The notes under the pieces are model-generated. The model was given only the letters and a program-made list of their open reading frames with translations, had not been told where the DNA came from and searched no databases. A stretch of 64,000 nt of DNA, taken from the NCBI GenBank assembly GCA_905221605.1, contig CAJNDS010002214.1, positions 252,512 to 316,511 of the forward strand. The letters run 5' to 3'. The position numbers were made by a program, and so were the translations under genes. Below, piece after piece: positions 1-11,155 of the stretch. This DNA comes from Symbiodinium natans. Its lineage: Eukaryota > Sar > Dinophyceae > Suessiales > Symbiodiniaceae. Positions within the stretch are counted from its first letter, which is position 1, and every line of letters begins with the position of its first letter.

Positions 1-262
1 GTCCCCACGCACAGCAGACGTAGGGTAATGAGGCCAGATCCGAAGACCGACCAGAATTTTAATCCAGGTTTTTTCCCAAGTCGCTTATCTTCTAAACTGA
101 ACATTGTTACAAGTGTTCAAACACGACCTATGCACTGTTCAAAACGCGGCGCCGAAAAAAAGTTGGCAGACATAGAAATCACGTGGGGCCCCATGGCTTC
201 ACCATCCGCTGCCCGTCACTGCATCACTTTCTCTCACTCCGTCGTCCTCGCTTCCTCACTCT

Positions 263-336
<74 letters not shown>

Positions 337-1105
337 CTCACTTTCATTCTCACTCTCACTCTCACTCTCGCTCTCGCTCTCGCTCTCGCTCTCACTCTCA
401 TCCTCACACACTCACAGACACTCTGTCACTCTCTCACACGCAAGCACTTGCTGCTCCAAAACATACGTCTGTTTGGCTCTGGCAAAGACCAGGGTCGATG
501 GTGCTAAATTCAAAATGCTGTATAGACAGGTCTGACCCATCAACGGCGCGTTAACTGCCGCAAAAACTGAGATTGGAGACAGCGCCAAAATATGTCCAAG
601 CATGCGCGAATGCACTTGTGGCATCCGTTCACCAGCCCCACAACCTGACCATTGTTAGAACCCCAATGAGGGTGCTCGGCAACAGCTGATTCGCTAGGAC
701 GCTAGGAGCACAAGCCGTTTCTGTACAGTAGGTATCCTCGCTGTTCAAAGCCCAAGCCTGCCAAAAGCTTTCATTCTGCAATGTCCGGCAGACGACTCTG
801 CGCAACAGCAGAAAACGTTGAGCCACGTTGGTCAACTTCCCGAGCTCTGCAGCTCAACTGGCGGACCAGCAGAATTGCCAGGACGAAGCCCAATCCGGGG
901 AAGTCGGGCGACCCCGCTTTCAGGGCCGCAAAACACAAGCAATTCTGGCTTCGCGAGGACGGGCCTCCACAGTTGCAGTTCTGCCTCACTGCAGCATTAC
1001 AAAGACGAGTGTGCAGCTGCTTCGGACAAGCCCCCGTGCGCTCAGCGCGACGCTGCCCAAAGTGACTAGAACAAGGGCAGGTGCGCAGCCAACGAGATCC
1101 GGTTG
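1..1105. repeat. Left part of 1.84-kb tandem unit A (interrupted)
   Basis: This is the first part of a unit that recurs at 6577, 8417 and 10283. Its second part resumes at 5861 after a retroelement insertion. It contains a CACTCT/CACTTT microsatellite near 262-405. Compared with units B and C it carries about 25 bp more near position 30 and lacks about 38 bp near 846. Open frames exist on both strands, but indels between copies shift them and no conserved protein is recognisable, so I read the unit as non-coding satellite-like DNA. Confidence 0.9.
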
Positions 1106-1286
1106 TTCGCTGCAAGTTCAAGCCACACTACCAAAGCTAACAAAAGCCTAGAGGAAATCTTAAGTCTAAGCGAGCACTGTACCACGAGCTCTCCCACTTT
1201 TTGACTTTGCCGGAAATGCCGCTCAGAGTTCAAAGCAGAATGCAAAGCAGATGATGCGTACTAAGTCTGAAGCGCAGAGAACCAAC
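1106..1286 (-). repeat. YR element repeat B2 (3' end in reading direction)
   Basis: This 181-bp terminal repeat is identical to 1586-1766 except for one base (ttaag against ttcag). A spacer of about 184 bp (1287-1470) separates it from A2. The near identity of the repeats suggests recent movement of this copy. Confidence 0.88.
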
Positions 1287-1470
1287 GCAAAGCAAGTGTA
1301 AAAGGAGATACCGCACTAAGTCTGAAGCATAACTGCCAACAAAACAAAGGGAGAGCATCACCGCGCTTCTCGTGAAACTGAGTGAAGCGATGTAAGCGCC
1401 TGGCTGTATGAAGGTCCGACCCGCCCCAACAAAGAAGGAACGTGCCTTCAAAGAGGGAGTGGTGGGTGGG

Positions 1471-1766
1471 TCAAAAGTAAAGCTAGCCAGCATTGCACTG
1501 ATTCGGTGTGTGGCTTGAACCAAAAACGACAAAGTACGGTGATCTTTCTCAAACAGCAAACAGTTATGAGTAAACACATGACCCGTTCGCTGCAAGTTCA
1601 AGCCACACTACCAAAGCTAACAAAAGCCTAGAGGAAATCTTCAGTCTAAGCGAGCACTGTACCACGAGCTCTCCCACTTTTTGACTTTGCCGGAAATGCC
1701 GCTCAGAGTTCAAAGCAGAATGCAAAGCAGATGATGCGTACTAAGTCTGAAGCGCAGAGAACCAAC
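1471..1766 (-). repeat. YR element internal B1-A2 block
   Basis: B1 (1586-1766, 181 bp) abuts A2 (1471-1585, 115 bp) with no spacer. The abutment reads acccg then ttcgc, which is what joining the two outer ends of the element would give. This is the diagnostic arrangement of split-direct-repeat YR elements, in which the block is thought to template restoration of complete ends from a circular intermediate. Confidence 0.88.
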
Positions 1767-1867
1767 TTTCAAACTGGCAAAGTCAAAGCTCGCCGGGCCT
1801 ACCTACCCCATTTCTAAGTGAGCGCAGACTATGCCAGGCTCTCACACATCAGAGCTCAGGAAAGTGA

Positions 1868-3040
1868 TTATGGCGGCTGCCATTTGAGCTTGGCATCTGG
1901 AGGCCAAAGGCGCACATCGGAACGAAAGTGCCAGATGCGTGCGAGGCTGCAGTCCACACGAAAGTCCGGAAGGAACTTGGCAGGCAAGGGCTGGGACTCG
2001 TCACTCCAGCGGGAGAGCAAATCTGCATCGTCATTCTTTTCGCCGGGTACGTGGAACACGTCGAGCTCAATGCCAGTCATGCACGCCAACATTGACAAGC
2101 GTTTCAGAAACACTGACAAAGGAAAGGCCGAGCTGTAGAGCTTATTGATGCCTGCCTCTGCGCCTGTGTTGTCGGACCAAGTGTGGAGACGGACTGTCCA
2201 GCGTGCCAAGGGCACCACGGAATGGAGACAAAGAATGAGGCCAAGCTGTGCCAACGTCTCGTAACATGTGATGTCCTGGTGAGCTGGCACCTGCAAAGGC
2301 ACACCCAGTGAGGACAGGTCTGGGACACGCCAGGACTGGCTGAACCACGAAATTTGGCGTGAAGGCCATTCGATAAAACCCCCTATCCCGACAAGGTCCC
2401 CATCCGCGCGGGCGTCGGCGGCGGCGCAGACAATGGGAACATCTGCAGGTTTCTGCAAGGGAAAGAAGAGGGGTGGAACCTCGCACCACTTAAGCCAGAA
2501 CTGAAGGCTCTCACGGCTGGAAACTGAAAGCTTGCGGCGAGTGGTGGAGGGGTCCGTCACTCTCATCCAAATGCGTTTCGAGGTGGGAATTTTGGCCAGG
2601 TCTTTCTTAGACCGCAAGGCCAAGTGCCTGGCTTCAATGAGTTTAGCGCCTGTCGGAATGCTCGTGCCCGGCGGTGTGGAGGTGAAGACAAGCCCCTCGT
2701 TAACACAAATGGCCAAGCCGGGCCAATCGCCAGGATCAATGCTGTAGTTGGTGGCCAATGGACGGTTCGCATCAGCGTACAGGGTCTGCAACCAGGGCTT
2801 GAAATGCTTGTACAACTTGCAAAACCACTGCAGCAACCCGGTGACCTTGTCCAGGGTCCGTTTCGAGACATGGCGACCCTGTAAGGCTTCCTGCAACAGG
2901 CGCTTTAACTTCTGGACTTTCTCAACCGGAATAGAGAAAGTGCCAGAGCCAAAGGAAAAGTGCCAGCCTATCCAATGGATACAGCTGCCAAGCTGTAACT
3001 TGGCATTGGATAGCTGCCAAAACAAGAGGGCCGTTTGCAA
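1868..3040 (-). pseudogene. RT connection/RNase H region of the YR element, RT palm missing
   Basis: The 390-codon frame begins within the distal part of a DIRS-type reverse transcriptase. HWIGWHFSFG (residues 22-31) followed by a thumb-like helical stretch (about 40-95) matches the position just after the RT palm. RNase H follows with candidate acidic residues Asp209 (AADARADG), Glu261 (CYETLAQ), Asp290 (TWSDNTG) and the terminal motif His330...Asp340 (HVPGEKNDDAD). No fingers or palm and no YxDD box is found in any frame between the recombinase and this point, where about 200-250 residues would be expected. I infer an internal deletion near 3,040-3,100. The protein could not carry out reverse transcription. 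Confidence 0.72.
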
Positions 3041-4233
3041 AGCGCACGGCGTGCCCCAGAAGCGTCCTGTGCCTCAAGCTCAAAAAGTATTGTCCATTCA
3101 TTGCGAACGACAGCCCCACAAGCCGTCTTAAACGCCCTTCCCTGCCAGCATGCTTGCGACATAGCAACGTCGCAGTCGACCGCTCTATGTACGGTCTTAG
3201 CTGAAGCCAAGAAAATGCCAGGATGCAGATCTGGCGACTTCTCCAAAGGTGCAGATGCGGCCTGAGACATTGTTTCTCTAGACGCTGAAGTTGACTGGCT
3301 GGGTACCAAAGGAAGAGCTGCTGCTGTCAGGGGGTCCGCACTGTGCTCAGAGAAACCTCCCCGAAAGCGCCGGGGGACATCCAGTCCAGAAGTCGTAAGA
3401 CCTTCCCTAACCAAAAGCTGCGGCTCTGCCATCGGCGACTGGGCTCCGCGGTGCTGGGAAATGCTGGGACGAAAAGTGCCAGTGCGAATCTTGCCAAGGA
3501 TCGAGGCCTGAAGGGCTAGGGCCGCGTGCGTGTCATCTCGACCGTAAAGAGTGACTGAGGTGGTGCGGTGATGTCCCTGCTCACGGCGTGCCATGTCGCC
3601 AAGGCCAAGCTGCGAACACCAGGACAAGACTGTCGCCTTGCAAGAATGCAAAGTGAAATTGCGAGACGCATCGTACCCTAAGCGACCCCACATGCTCAAG
3701 GCTGAACGCAGACAACGCAGTGCCGATGCATAAGACGCGGGGCAAAATGCGAAGTCGCAAGCGTCATCCAGAAGCGATGAGCAGAAAAAGAGGGAGTCAG
3801 GAACCACATTGGGGGAGAGTTGTTCCAAAGAACCCCACAAGGCATCCAGGAGCTGGAGCCAGCCAATACCCCAAGAGCCGTATATGCCCTCTGCGTAGAA
3901 AGCAAAAGCCATGCCACGCCGAGATGTTTTTGTACGATAGGCAAGGCCACGAATGACTAAAGCTTGAGGGTCAAACAGAAGAGCTGACCAGGATACGTGG
4001 GAAGCGTCCCCAAAGCGCAGCGAGGACCATATACATACCAATGCAGAGCCGGCAAAAAGGGCAAGTTCAGGAGCAGAAAGAGGATCAAGCACGACCGACT
4101 CAAGAAAGGCGACAAAGTCCAAGGGAAGTGGCATGGCTTCAGCACGATCTGAAGATGGCTGAGCAGACAAAGCTCTGAACAGGCCTGAGTGTAGAGGTCT
4201 GGGAAGTGAAGGGTCACAGTTTTCACCAACCAA
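2968..4233 (-). pseudogene. Tyrosine recombinase catalytic domain of the YR element
   Basis: The 421-codon frame carries a tyrosine-recombinase core: Arg73 in SLRFGDA (box I), His196 and Lys199 in LHSCKA where many family members have His-x-x-Arg, His221/His222 in QGHHR, and the presumed nucleophile Tyr230 in VTLYGRD. Spacing of about 157 residues from Arg73 to Tyr230 is normal for the fold. Such enzymes cut and rejoin DNA through a 3'-phosphotyrosine and would integrate a circular copy. The true start lies upstream in the previous frame, so the first residues are unlikely to be authentic. After about residue 250 the sequence is a non-conserved linker. The last 70 codons overlap the RNase H frame and probably do not represent a domain. 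Confidence 0.72.
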
Positions 4234-5621
4234 CGCAGTGCCTTCAGGGTGTTGAGTGGAAAAACCAAAGCAATCTGTTCCCGGTCCAGAGAAAAGTCAT
4301 CGTCCTGAGAACGGCTGCAGTGTAAAGCGTAGACTGTCTCAACTGCGGCAAGTTGGGAGAGATTGTCCAAGGAGTGCCCGAGGTCGATAAGAAATTCGAA
4401 ATAGGCCAAACAAGCTTTGACATAGCGTAAAGCGGTTGTGTCCGCGTTGAGCTGCAAAAGATTCAATGTCAAAGCAGGGCCATTAGGTGATCCCTGAAGT
4501 TGCCGCAGTACCGAACTGTGAGGGCCAATGATGTCTACCAAAGAACGCCAGAGCAACAAAATGGCATCCCAGGCCTCAGAGTGCAAGGTGCGCTGAAGAA
4601 CAACCCCTCCCAAATTGGAGGCAATCGCGGCGGCCTCAGGGCAGAGTGCGGGGATGTGATCACCTGACTTCAATGCTGCAGGTCCCTTTGGGGAAGGGCG
4701 GACAAAAGAAAAACGACAAGGGGGTTCAGCTTCTGAGACGGTCCGTGCCCCTTCCTGAAGTGGAGCGAAAACCTGCGTGCCGTAAGCTTCTGAGGGGTAA
4801 GTTGAGTATGCGCGGGCAGACTGATAGATCGGCGACGGCAGATGCGCCTCCGACGGCAGGCAAGCCCGATGTATATTAAGCCTAGTGGGGGCTGGCAAAG
4901 GCGTTGCACTAGGAACCAAAGCAACCGAGGGCCTAGTCCTAGGGGAGAGAGTCCGATTAGGTGCCGGCAAAGGATGCGACTTTGATGCCGGGCATTCCAG
5001 GATCGTCCCGGGATGCAAAGAGGCTACGACCGACCAGGAACCTGAGGCAGCTGATGATTTGGGAGTTGCAGTCGTGGCAAAAGATTGCGAACACACAGGT
5101 GAAGGGAAGTGTTCGCTTGGCACACTCTCCCCCAAAGTTTGATCGAAATTTGAAACAGCAACAATCAAATCGCTAGCCGCGGCACGCCCTGGACCCAAAG
5201 GGTTATTCCTATACCGTTTGACCCTGACCGGCGAGAAAGCCGAAGCGTCATGCTCTGCGTGATGTCCAGAGTGTGGCTCAATGGGGTCAACTGGCACAAT
5301 TGAAGCATGCGGTGCTGGGTCAGTGGACATCTCAAAGCCCAAAGAAAAATTAAGGATGACTTCGGGGAGTGGTACGGAGTGCCCAAAGATGATCTGCACG
5401 ATCAACTGGAACGGAATGTAGTCCGTAAAGAGCTCGGGAACCCAGGTGGATGTCAAAGCAAGACTGTTGGGTTTGGACCCGTGAAGCTTTATCTGCCAAA
5501 TCCCAAACCGAAGTCCAAAGTAATTTGCGCAAGGCCAAGTCCTCGAGATCACTGGTGTGATACCCGAGAGGAAGCCAGCCGAAGCCAGACGACATCCGCG
5601 TCCCCAAAGGAACGCTTGCAC
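3957..5621 (-). pseudogene. YR element first ORF: N-terminal region leading into recombinase, frameshifted
   Basis: A 554-codon frame opens inside the element. The first part (about residues 1-130) is unrecognised and could be Gag-like. Residues of about 130-330 are rich in Pro, Ser and Ala and look disordered. From about residue 350 the helical sequence, with segments such as YVKACLAYFEFLIDLGHSL and LKALRWLVKTV, fits the N-terminal SAM-like DNA-binding domain of a tyrosine recombinase. Its expected continuation lies in another frame from about 4,200 downward, so the last 80 or so codons here are probably out of frame. A single frameshift near 4,190-4,230 separates it from the catalytic part. 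Programmed frameshifting is an alternative; nothing proves it. Confidence 0.6.
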
Positions 5622-5745
5622 ACCGCCTAATGCGGAAAGGAATTACCTAAAATTGCATGGCAAAGATAAGCTGCGTCAAATGACAAATGTCTAGCTCAAA
5701 TGTCTTGCTTAGCGAAGCAATGTTCACATGTTCACATGTTCAAGC

Positions 5746-5860
5746 TCAAAAGTAAAGCTAGCCAGCATTGCCCTGCTTCGGTGTGTGGCTTGAACCAAAA
5801 ACGACAAAGTACGGTGATCTTTCTCAAACAGCAAACAGTTATGAGTAAACACATGACCCG
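5746..5860 (-). repeat. YR element repeat A1 (5' end in reading direction)
   Basis: This 115-bp outer repeat matches 1471-1585 with two mismatches by eye. It forms the upstream end of the element and ends exactly at the border with the tandem unit. Confidence 0.88.
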
Positions 5861-6576
5861 CTTGAGCCCACAGGCTCAAATTCGGTGCCAAAAAATGGGG
5901 CCGTCTCGCGGTCCCAAAAATGGTGCCGGCGAAATGGACCCAGCTCCCGCAGCACAATTTCGAACTGAATTGGGGGCGTGAAACCGCGACCCCAAAATTG
6001 GGGCCGTTTGGCGACCCCAGTTTTGGGGTCGCGAATTCTTCTATTTTTGGGCTCAATCCCGCGCTTTCCAGACTGCTACACTCAGGCGGGTCTGGCCCAC
6101 AGACAAGCACTTAACGTGGAAAGATTACTGAGAACCACGACCTCCGAGGGCAGCTTTCTTGTGGAAGCGATCAACATGAAAGAAACGTGCACAGGGGAGG
6201 CCCACACACGCGAAGCCAGAATTGCTTAGATTTTTCGACCCCAGATTTGGAGTCGCGTAAACTGGCAAACATGTGTACAGTACAGGAACGACTTGGTCTC
6301 CTAGGACTTGCTGAAAATCAAGCCCCAAAAAACAATCTCGAAACCAAACAAGTTGGCCTGATGTGGCCTTAAACCCACACGGTCTTGCTTTGTTGCGACA
6401 CGTTTGTGGCCTGTTGTGGCCTGACGTGGCCTGAAAACCACACGTTTGTGGCCAGTTGTGGCCTGACGTGGCCTCAAAAACACACGTTTGTGGCCTGTTG
6501 TGGCCTTGTTGTGGCCTCACGGAGTATTTTTCCCCGGAAAAATGCATTTGTGGCCCCCTATAATACTATTGAAAGG
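5861..6576. repeat. Right part of tandem unit A
   Basis: The unit resumes after the retroelement. It contains nested inverted repeats built on gaccccaaaa/ttttggggtc at about 5988-6032 and, near 6355-6500, a short array of GTTTGTGGCCTGTTGTGGCC variants, roughly 40 bp per repeat. It ends at the gtccccacgc junction with unit B. Confidence 0.9.
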
Positions 6577-6810
6577 GTCCCCACGCACAGCAGACGTAGG
6601 GTAATGAAATTTTAATCCAGGTTTTTTCCCAAGTCGCTTATCTTCTAAACTGAACATTGTTACAAGTGTTCAAACACGACCTATGCACTGTTCAAAACGC
6701 GGCGCCGAAGAAAAGTTGGCAGACATAGAAATCACGTGGGGCCCCATGGCTTCACCACTCCTCCGCTGCCCGTCACTGCATCACTTTCTCTCACTCCGTC
6801 GTCCTCGCTT

Positions 6811-6895
<85 letters not shown>

Positions 6896-8416
6896 CTCAC
6901 TTTCATTCTCACTCTCACTCTCACTCTCGCTCTCGCTCTCGCTCTCGCTCTCACTCTCATCCTCACACACTCACAGACACTCTGTCACTCTCTCACACGC
7001 AAGCACTTGCTGCTCCAAAACATACGTCTGTTTGGCTCTGGCAAAGACCAGGGTCGATGGTGCTAAATTCAAAATGCTGTATAGACAGGTCTGACCCATC
7101 AACGGCGCGTTAACTGCCGCAAAAACTGAGATTGGAGACAGCGCCAAAATATGTCCAAGCATGCGCGAATGCACTTGTGGCATCCGTTCACCAGCCCCAC
7201 AACCTGACCATTGTTAGAACCCCAATGAGGGTGCTCGGCAACAGCTGATTCGCTAGGACGCTAGGAGCACAAGCCGTTTCTGTACAGTAGGTATCCTCGC
7301 TGTTCAAAGCCCAAGCCTGCCAAAAGCTTTCATTCTGCAATGTCCGGCAGACGACTCTGCGCAACAGCAGAAAACGTTGAGCCACGTTGGTCAACTTCCC
7401 GAGCTTGAAGGGCCTCCTATCCACAGAAAACACCGACAAAGACCTGCAGCTCAACTGGCGGACCAGCAGAATTGCCAGGACGAAGCCCAAGTTCCGGGGA
7501 AGTCGGGCGACCCCGCTTTCAGGGCCGCAAAACACAAGCAATTCTGGCTTCGCGAGGACGGGCCTCCACAGTTGCAGTTCTGCCTCACTGCAGCATTACA
7601 AAGACGAGTGTGCAGCTGCTTCGGACAAGCCCCCGTGCGCTCAGCGCGACGCTGCCCAAAGTGACTAGAACAAGGGCAGGTGCGCAGCCAACGAGATCCG
7701 GTTGCTTGAGCCCACAGGCTCAAATTCGGTGCCAAAAAATGGGGCCGTCTCGCGGTCCCAAAAATGGTGCCGGCGAAATGGACCCAGCTCCCGCAGCACA
7801 ATTTCGAACTGAATTGCGTGAAACCGCGACCCCAAAATTGGGGCCGTTTGGCGACCCCAGTTTTGGGGTCGCGAATTCTTCTATTTTTGGGCTCAATCCC
7901 GCGCTTTCCAGACTGCTACACTCAGGCGGGTCTGGCCCACAGACAAGCACTTAACGTGGAAAGATTACTGAGAACCACGACCTCCGAGGGCAGCTTTCTT
8001 GTGGAAGCGATCAACATGAAAGAAACGTGCACAGGGGAGGCCCACACACGCGAAGCCAGAATTGCTTAGATTTTTCGACCCCAGATTTGGAGTCGCGTAA
8101 ACTGGCAAACATGTGTACAGTACAGGAACGACTTGGTCTCCTAGGAATTGCTGAAAATCAAGCCCCAAAAAACAATCTCGAAACCAAACAAGTTGGCCTG
8201 ATGTGGCCTTAAACCCACACGGTCTTGCTTTGTTGCGACACGTTTGTGGCCTGTTGTGGCCTGACGTGGCCTGAAAACCACACGTTTGTGGCCTGTTGTG
8301 GCCTGACGTGGCCTCAAAAACACACGTTTGTGGCCTGTTGTGGCCTTGTTGTGGCCTCACGGAGTATTTTTCCCCGGAAAAATGCATTTGTGGCCCCCTA
8401 TAATACTATTGAAAGG
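6577..8416. repeat. 1.84-kb tandem unit B
   Basis: This is a complete 1,840-bp unit, nearly identical to A and C. In order it holds a CACTCT-type microsatellite (about 6809-6960), a conserved non-coding middle, the nested gaccccaaaa palindrome (about 7828-7874) and the GTGGCC short repeats (about 8195-8360). Position 7704/7705 is the intact counterpart of the retroelement insertion site. Confidence 0.92.
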
Positions 8417-8659
8417 GTCCCCACGCACAGCAGACGTAGGGTAATGAAATTTTAATCCAGGTTTTTTCCCAAGTCGCTTATCTTCTAAACTGAACATTGT
8501 TACAAGTGTTCAAACACGACCTATGCACTGTTCAAAACGCGGCGCCGAAGAAAAGTTGGCAGACATAGAAATCACGTGGGGCCCCATGGCTTCACCACTC
8601 CTCCGCTGCCCGTCACTGCATCACTTTCTCTCACTCCGTCGTCCTCGCTTCCTCACTCT

Positions 8660-8733
<74 letters not shown>

Positions 8734-10282
8734 CTCACTTTCATTCTCACTCTCACTCTCACTCTCGCTCTCGCTCTCACTCTCATCCTCACACACTCAC
8801 AGACACTCTGTCACTCTCTCACACGCAAGCACTTGCTGCTCCAAAACATACGTCTGTTTGGCTCTGGCAAAGACCAGGGTCGATGGTGCTAAATTCAAAA
8901 TGCTGTATAGACAGGTCTGACCCATCAACGGCGCGTTAACTGCCGCAAAAACTGAGATTGGAGACAGCGCCAAAATATGTCCAAGCATGCGCGAATGCAC
9001 TTGTGGCATCCGTTCACCAGCCCCACAACCTGACCATTGTTAGAACCCCAATGAGGGTGCTCGGCAACAGCTGATTCGCTAGGACGCTAGGAGCACAAGC
9101 CGTTTCTGTACAGTAGGTATCCTCGCTGTTCAAAGCCCAAGCCTGCCAAAAGCTTTCATTCTGCAATGTCCGGCAGACGACTCTGCGCAACAGCAGAAAA
9201 CGTTGAGCCACGTTGGTCAACTTCCCGAGGTTGAAGGGCCTCCTATCCACAGAAAACACCGACAAAGACCTGCAGCTCAACTGGCGGACCAGCAGAATTG
9301 CCAGGACGAAGCCCAAGTTCCGGGGAAGTCGGGCGACCCCGCTTTCAGGGCCGCAAAACACAAGCAATTCTGGCTTCGCGAGGACGGGCGTCCACAGTTG
9401 CAGTTCTGCCTCACTGCAGCATTACAAAGACGAGTGTGCAGCTGCTTCGGACAAGCCCCCGTGCGCTCAGCACGACGCTGCCCAAAGTGACTAGAACAAG
9501 GGCAGGTGCGCAGCCAACGAGATCCGGTTGCTTGAGCCCACAGGCTCAAATTCGGTGCCAAAAAATGGGGCCGTCTCGCGGTCCCAAAAATGGTGCCGGC
9601 GAAATGGACCCAGCTCCCGCAGCACAATTTCGAACTGAATTGGGGGCGTGAAACCGCGACCCCAAAATTGGGGCCGTTTGGCGACCCCAGTTTTGGGGTC
9701 GCGAATTCTTCTATTTTTGGGCTCAATCCCGCGCTTTCCAGACTGCTACACTCAGGCGGGTCTGGCCCACAGACAAGCACTTAACGTGGAAAGATCAATT
9801 ACTGAGAACCACGACCTCCGAGGGCAGCTTTCTTGTGGAAGCGATCAACATGAAAGAAACGTGCACAGGGGAGGCCCACACACGCGAAGCCAGAATTGCT
9901 TAGATTTTTCGACCCCAGATTTGGAGTCGCGTAAACTGGCAAACATGTGTACAGTACAGGAACGACTTGGTCTCCTAGGAATTGCTGAAAATCAAGCCCC
10001 AAAAAACAATCTCGAAACCAAACAAGTTGGCCTGATGTGGCCTTAAACCCACACGGTCTTGCTTTGTTGCAACACGTTTGTGGCCTGTTGTGGCCTGACG
10101 TGGCCTGAAAACCACACGTTTGTGGCCTGTTGTGGCCTGACGCGGCCTCAAAAACACACGTTTGTGGCCTGATGTGGCCTCAAAAACACACGTTTGTGGC
10201 CTGTTGTGGCCTTGTTGTGGCCTCACGGAGTATTTTTCCCCGGAAAAATGCATTTGTGGCCCCCTATAATACTATTGAAAGG
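8417..10282. repeat. 1.84-kb tandem unit C (1,866 bp)
   Basis: This complete unit is slightly longer than B because of an extra partial GTGGCC repeat (about 10,035-10,230) and small indels. It preserves a second empty copy of the retroelement target near 9,531. Confidence 0.92.
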
Positions 10283-10548
10283 GTCCCCACGCACAGCAGA
10301 CGTAGGGTAATGAGGCCAGATCCGAAGACCGACCAGAATTTTAATCCAGGTTTTTTCCCAAGTCGCTTATCTTCTAAACTGAACATTGTTACAAGTGTTC
10401 AAACACGACCTATGCACTGTTCAAAACGCGGCGCCGAAGAAAAGTTGGCAGACATAGAAATCACGTGGGGCCCCATGGCTTCACCACTCCTCCGCTGCCC
10501 GTCACTGCATCACTTTCTCTCACTCCGTCGTCCTCGCTTCCTCACTCT

Positions 10549-10628
<80 letters not shown>

Positions 10629-11155
10629 TTCATTCTCACTCTCACTCTCACTCTCGCTCTCGCTCTCACTCTCATCCTCACACACTCACAGACACTCTGT
10701 CACTCTCTCACACGCAAGCACTTGCTGCTCCAAAACAGACGTCTGTTTGGCTCTGGCAAAGACCAGGTCGATGGTGCTAAATTCAAAATGCTGCATAAAC
10801 AGGTCTGACCCATCAACGGCGCGTTAACTGCCGCAAAAACTAAGATTGGAGACAGCGCCAAAACATGTCCAAGTATGCGTAAATGTGCACTTGTGGCATC
10901 CGCTCACCAGCCCCACAACCTGACCATTGTTTGGAATGAGAGTGCTCGACAACAGTTGATCGCCAGAAGCACAAGCCGTTTCTGTAGGTGTTCTTGTGTT
11001 CAAAGCCCAAGCCTGCCAAAGCTTTTTTTGTTCTGCAATGTCCGACAGACGACTCTGCGCAACAGCAGAAAAGTTCAGCTACATTGGTCAACTTCTCGAG
11101 CTTGAACAGCCTCCTATCCACAGAAAACACTAACTGGCGTCAGAATTGCCAGAAC
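10283..11155. repeat. Partial, diverged tandem unit D
   Basis: The first half of the unit is recognisable with many substitutions and indels, and similarity fades after about 11,155. It carries both the 25-bp segment otherwise seen only in A and a version of the 38-bp segment seen in B and C. It is likely the decayed edge of the array. Confidence 0.82.

Larger units (their letters stand above)
1106..5860 (-). mobile_element. Tyrosine-recombinase (YR) retroelement with split direct repeats, defective
   Basis: The element is 4,755 bp, read on the minus strand, and inserted in a tandem unit. The uninterrupted units at 7705 and about 9531 show the empty site, ending in ccggttg and resuming with cttgagcc, so both ends are defined to the base. 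No target-site duplication is present, as expected for recombinase-mediated insertion. The repeats follow the split pattern A1 - ORFs - B1A2 - B2: A is 5746-5860 and 1471-1585, B is 1586-1766 and 1106-1286. The join at 1585/1586 equals the two outer ends joined together, as in a circular intermediate. In reading direction it encodes an N-terminal ORF, a YR core, then an RT-connection/RNase H region. I recall the order YR before RT/RNase H from kinetoplastid VIPER; Ngaro-type elements usually have RT first. A frameshift within YR and absence of the RT palm make this copy non-autonomous. Confidence 0.88.

Noticed and set aside
1-11155. Conserved 70- and 117-codon minus-strand frames repeated in each 1.84-kb unit
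   Set aside because: Conservation reflects recent duplication of the DNA; indels between units shift neighbouring frames and no protein family is recognisable.
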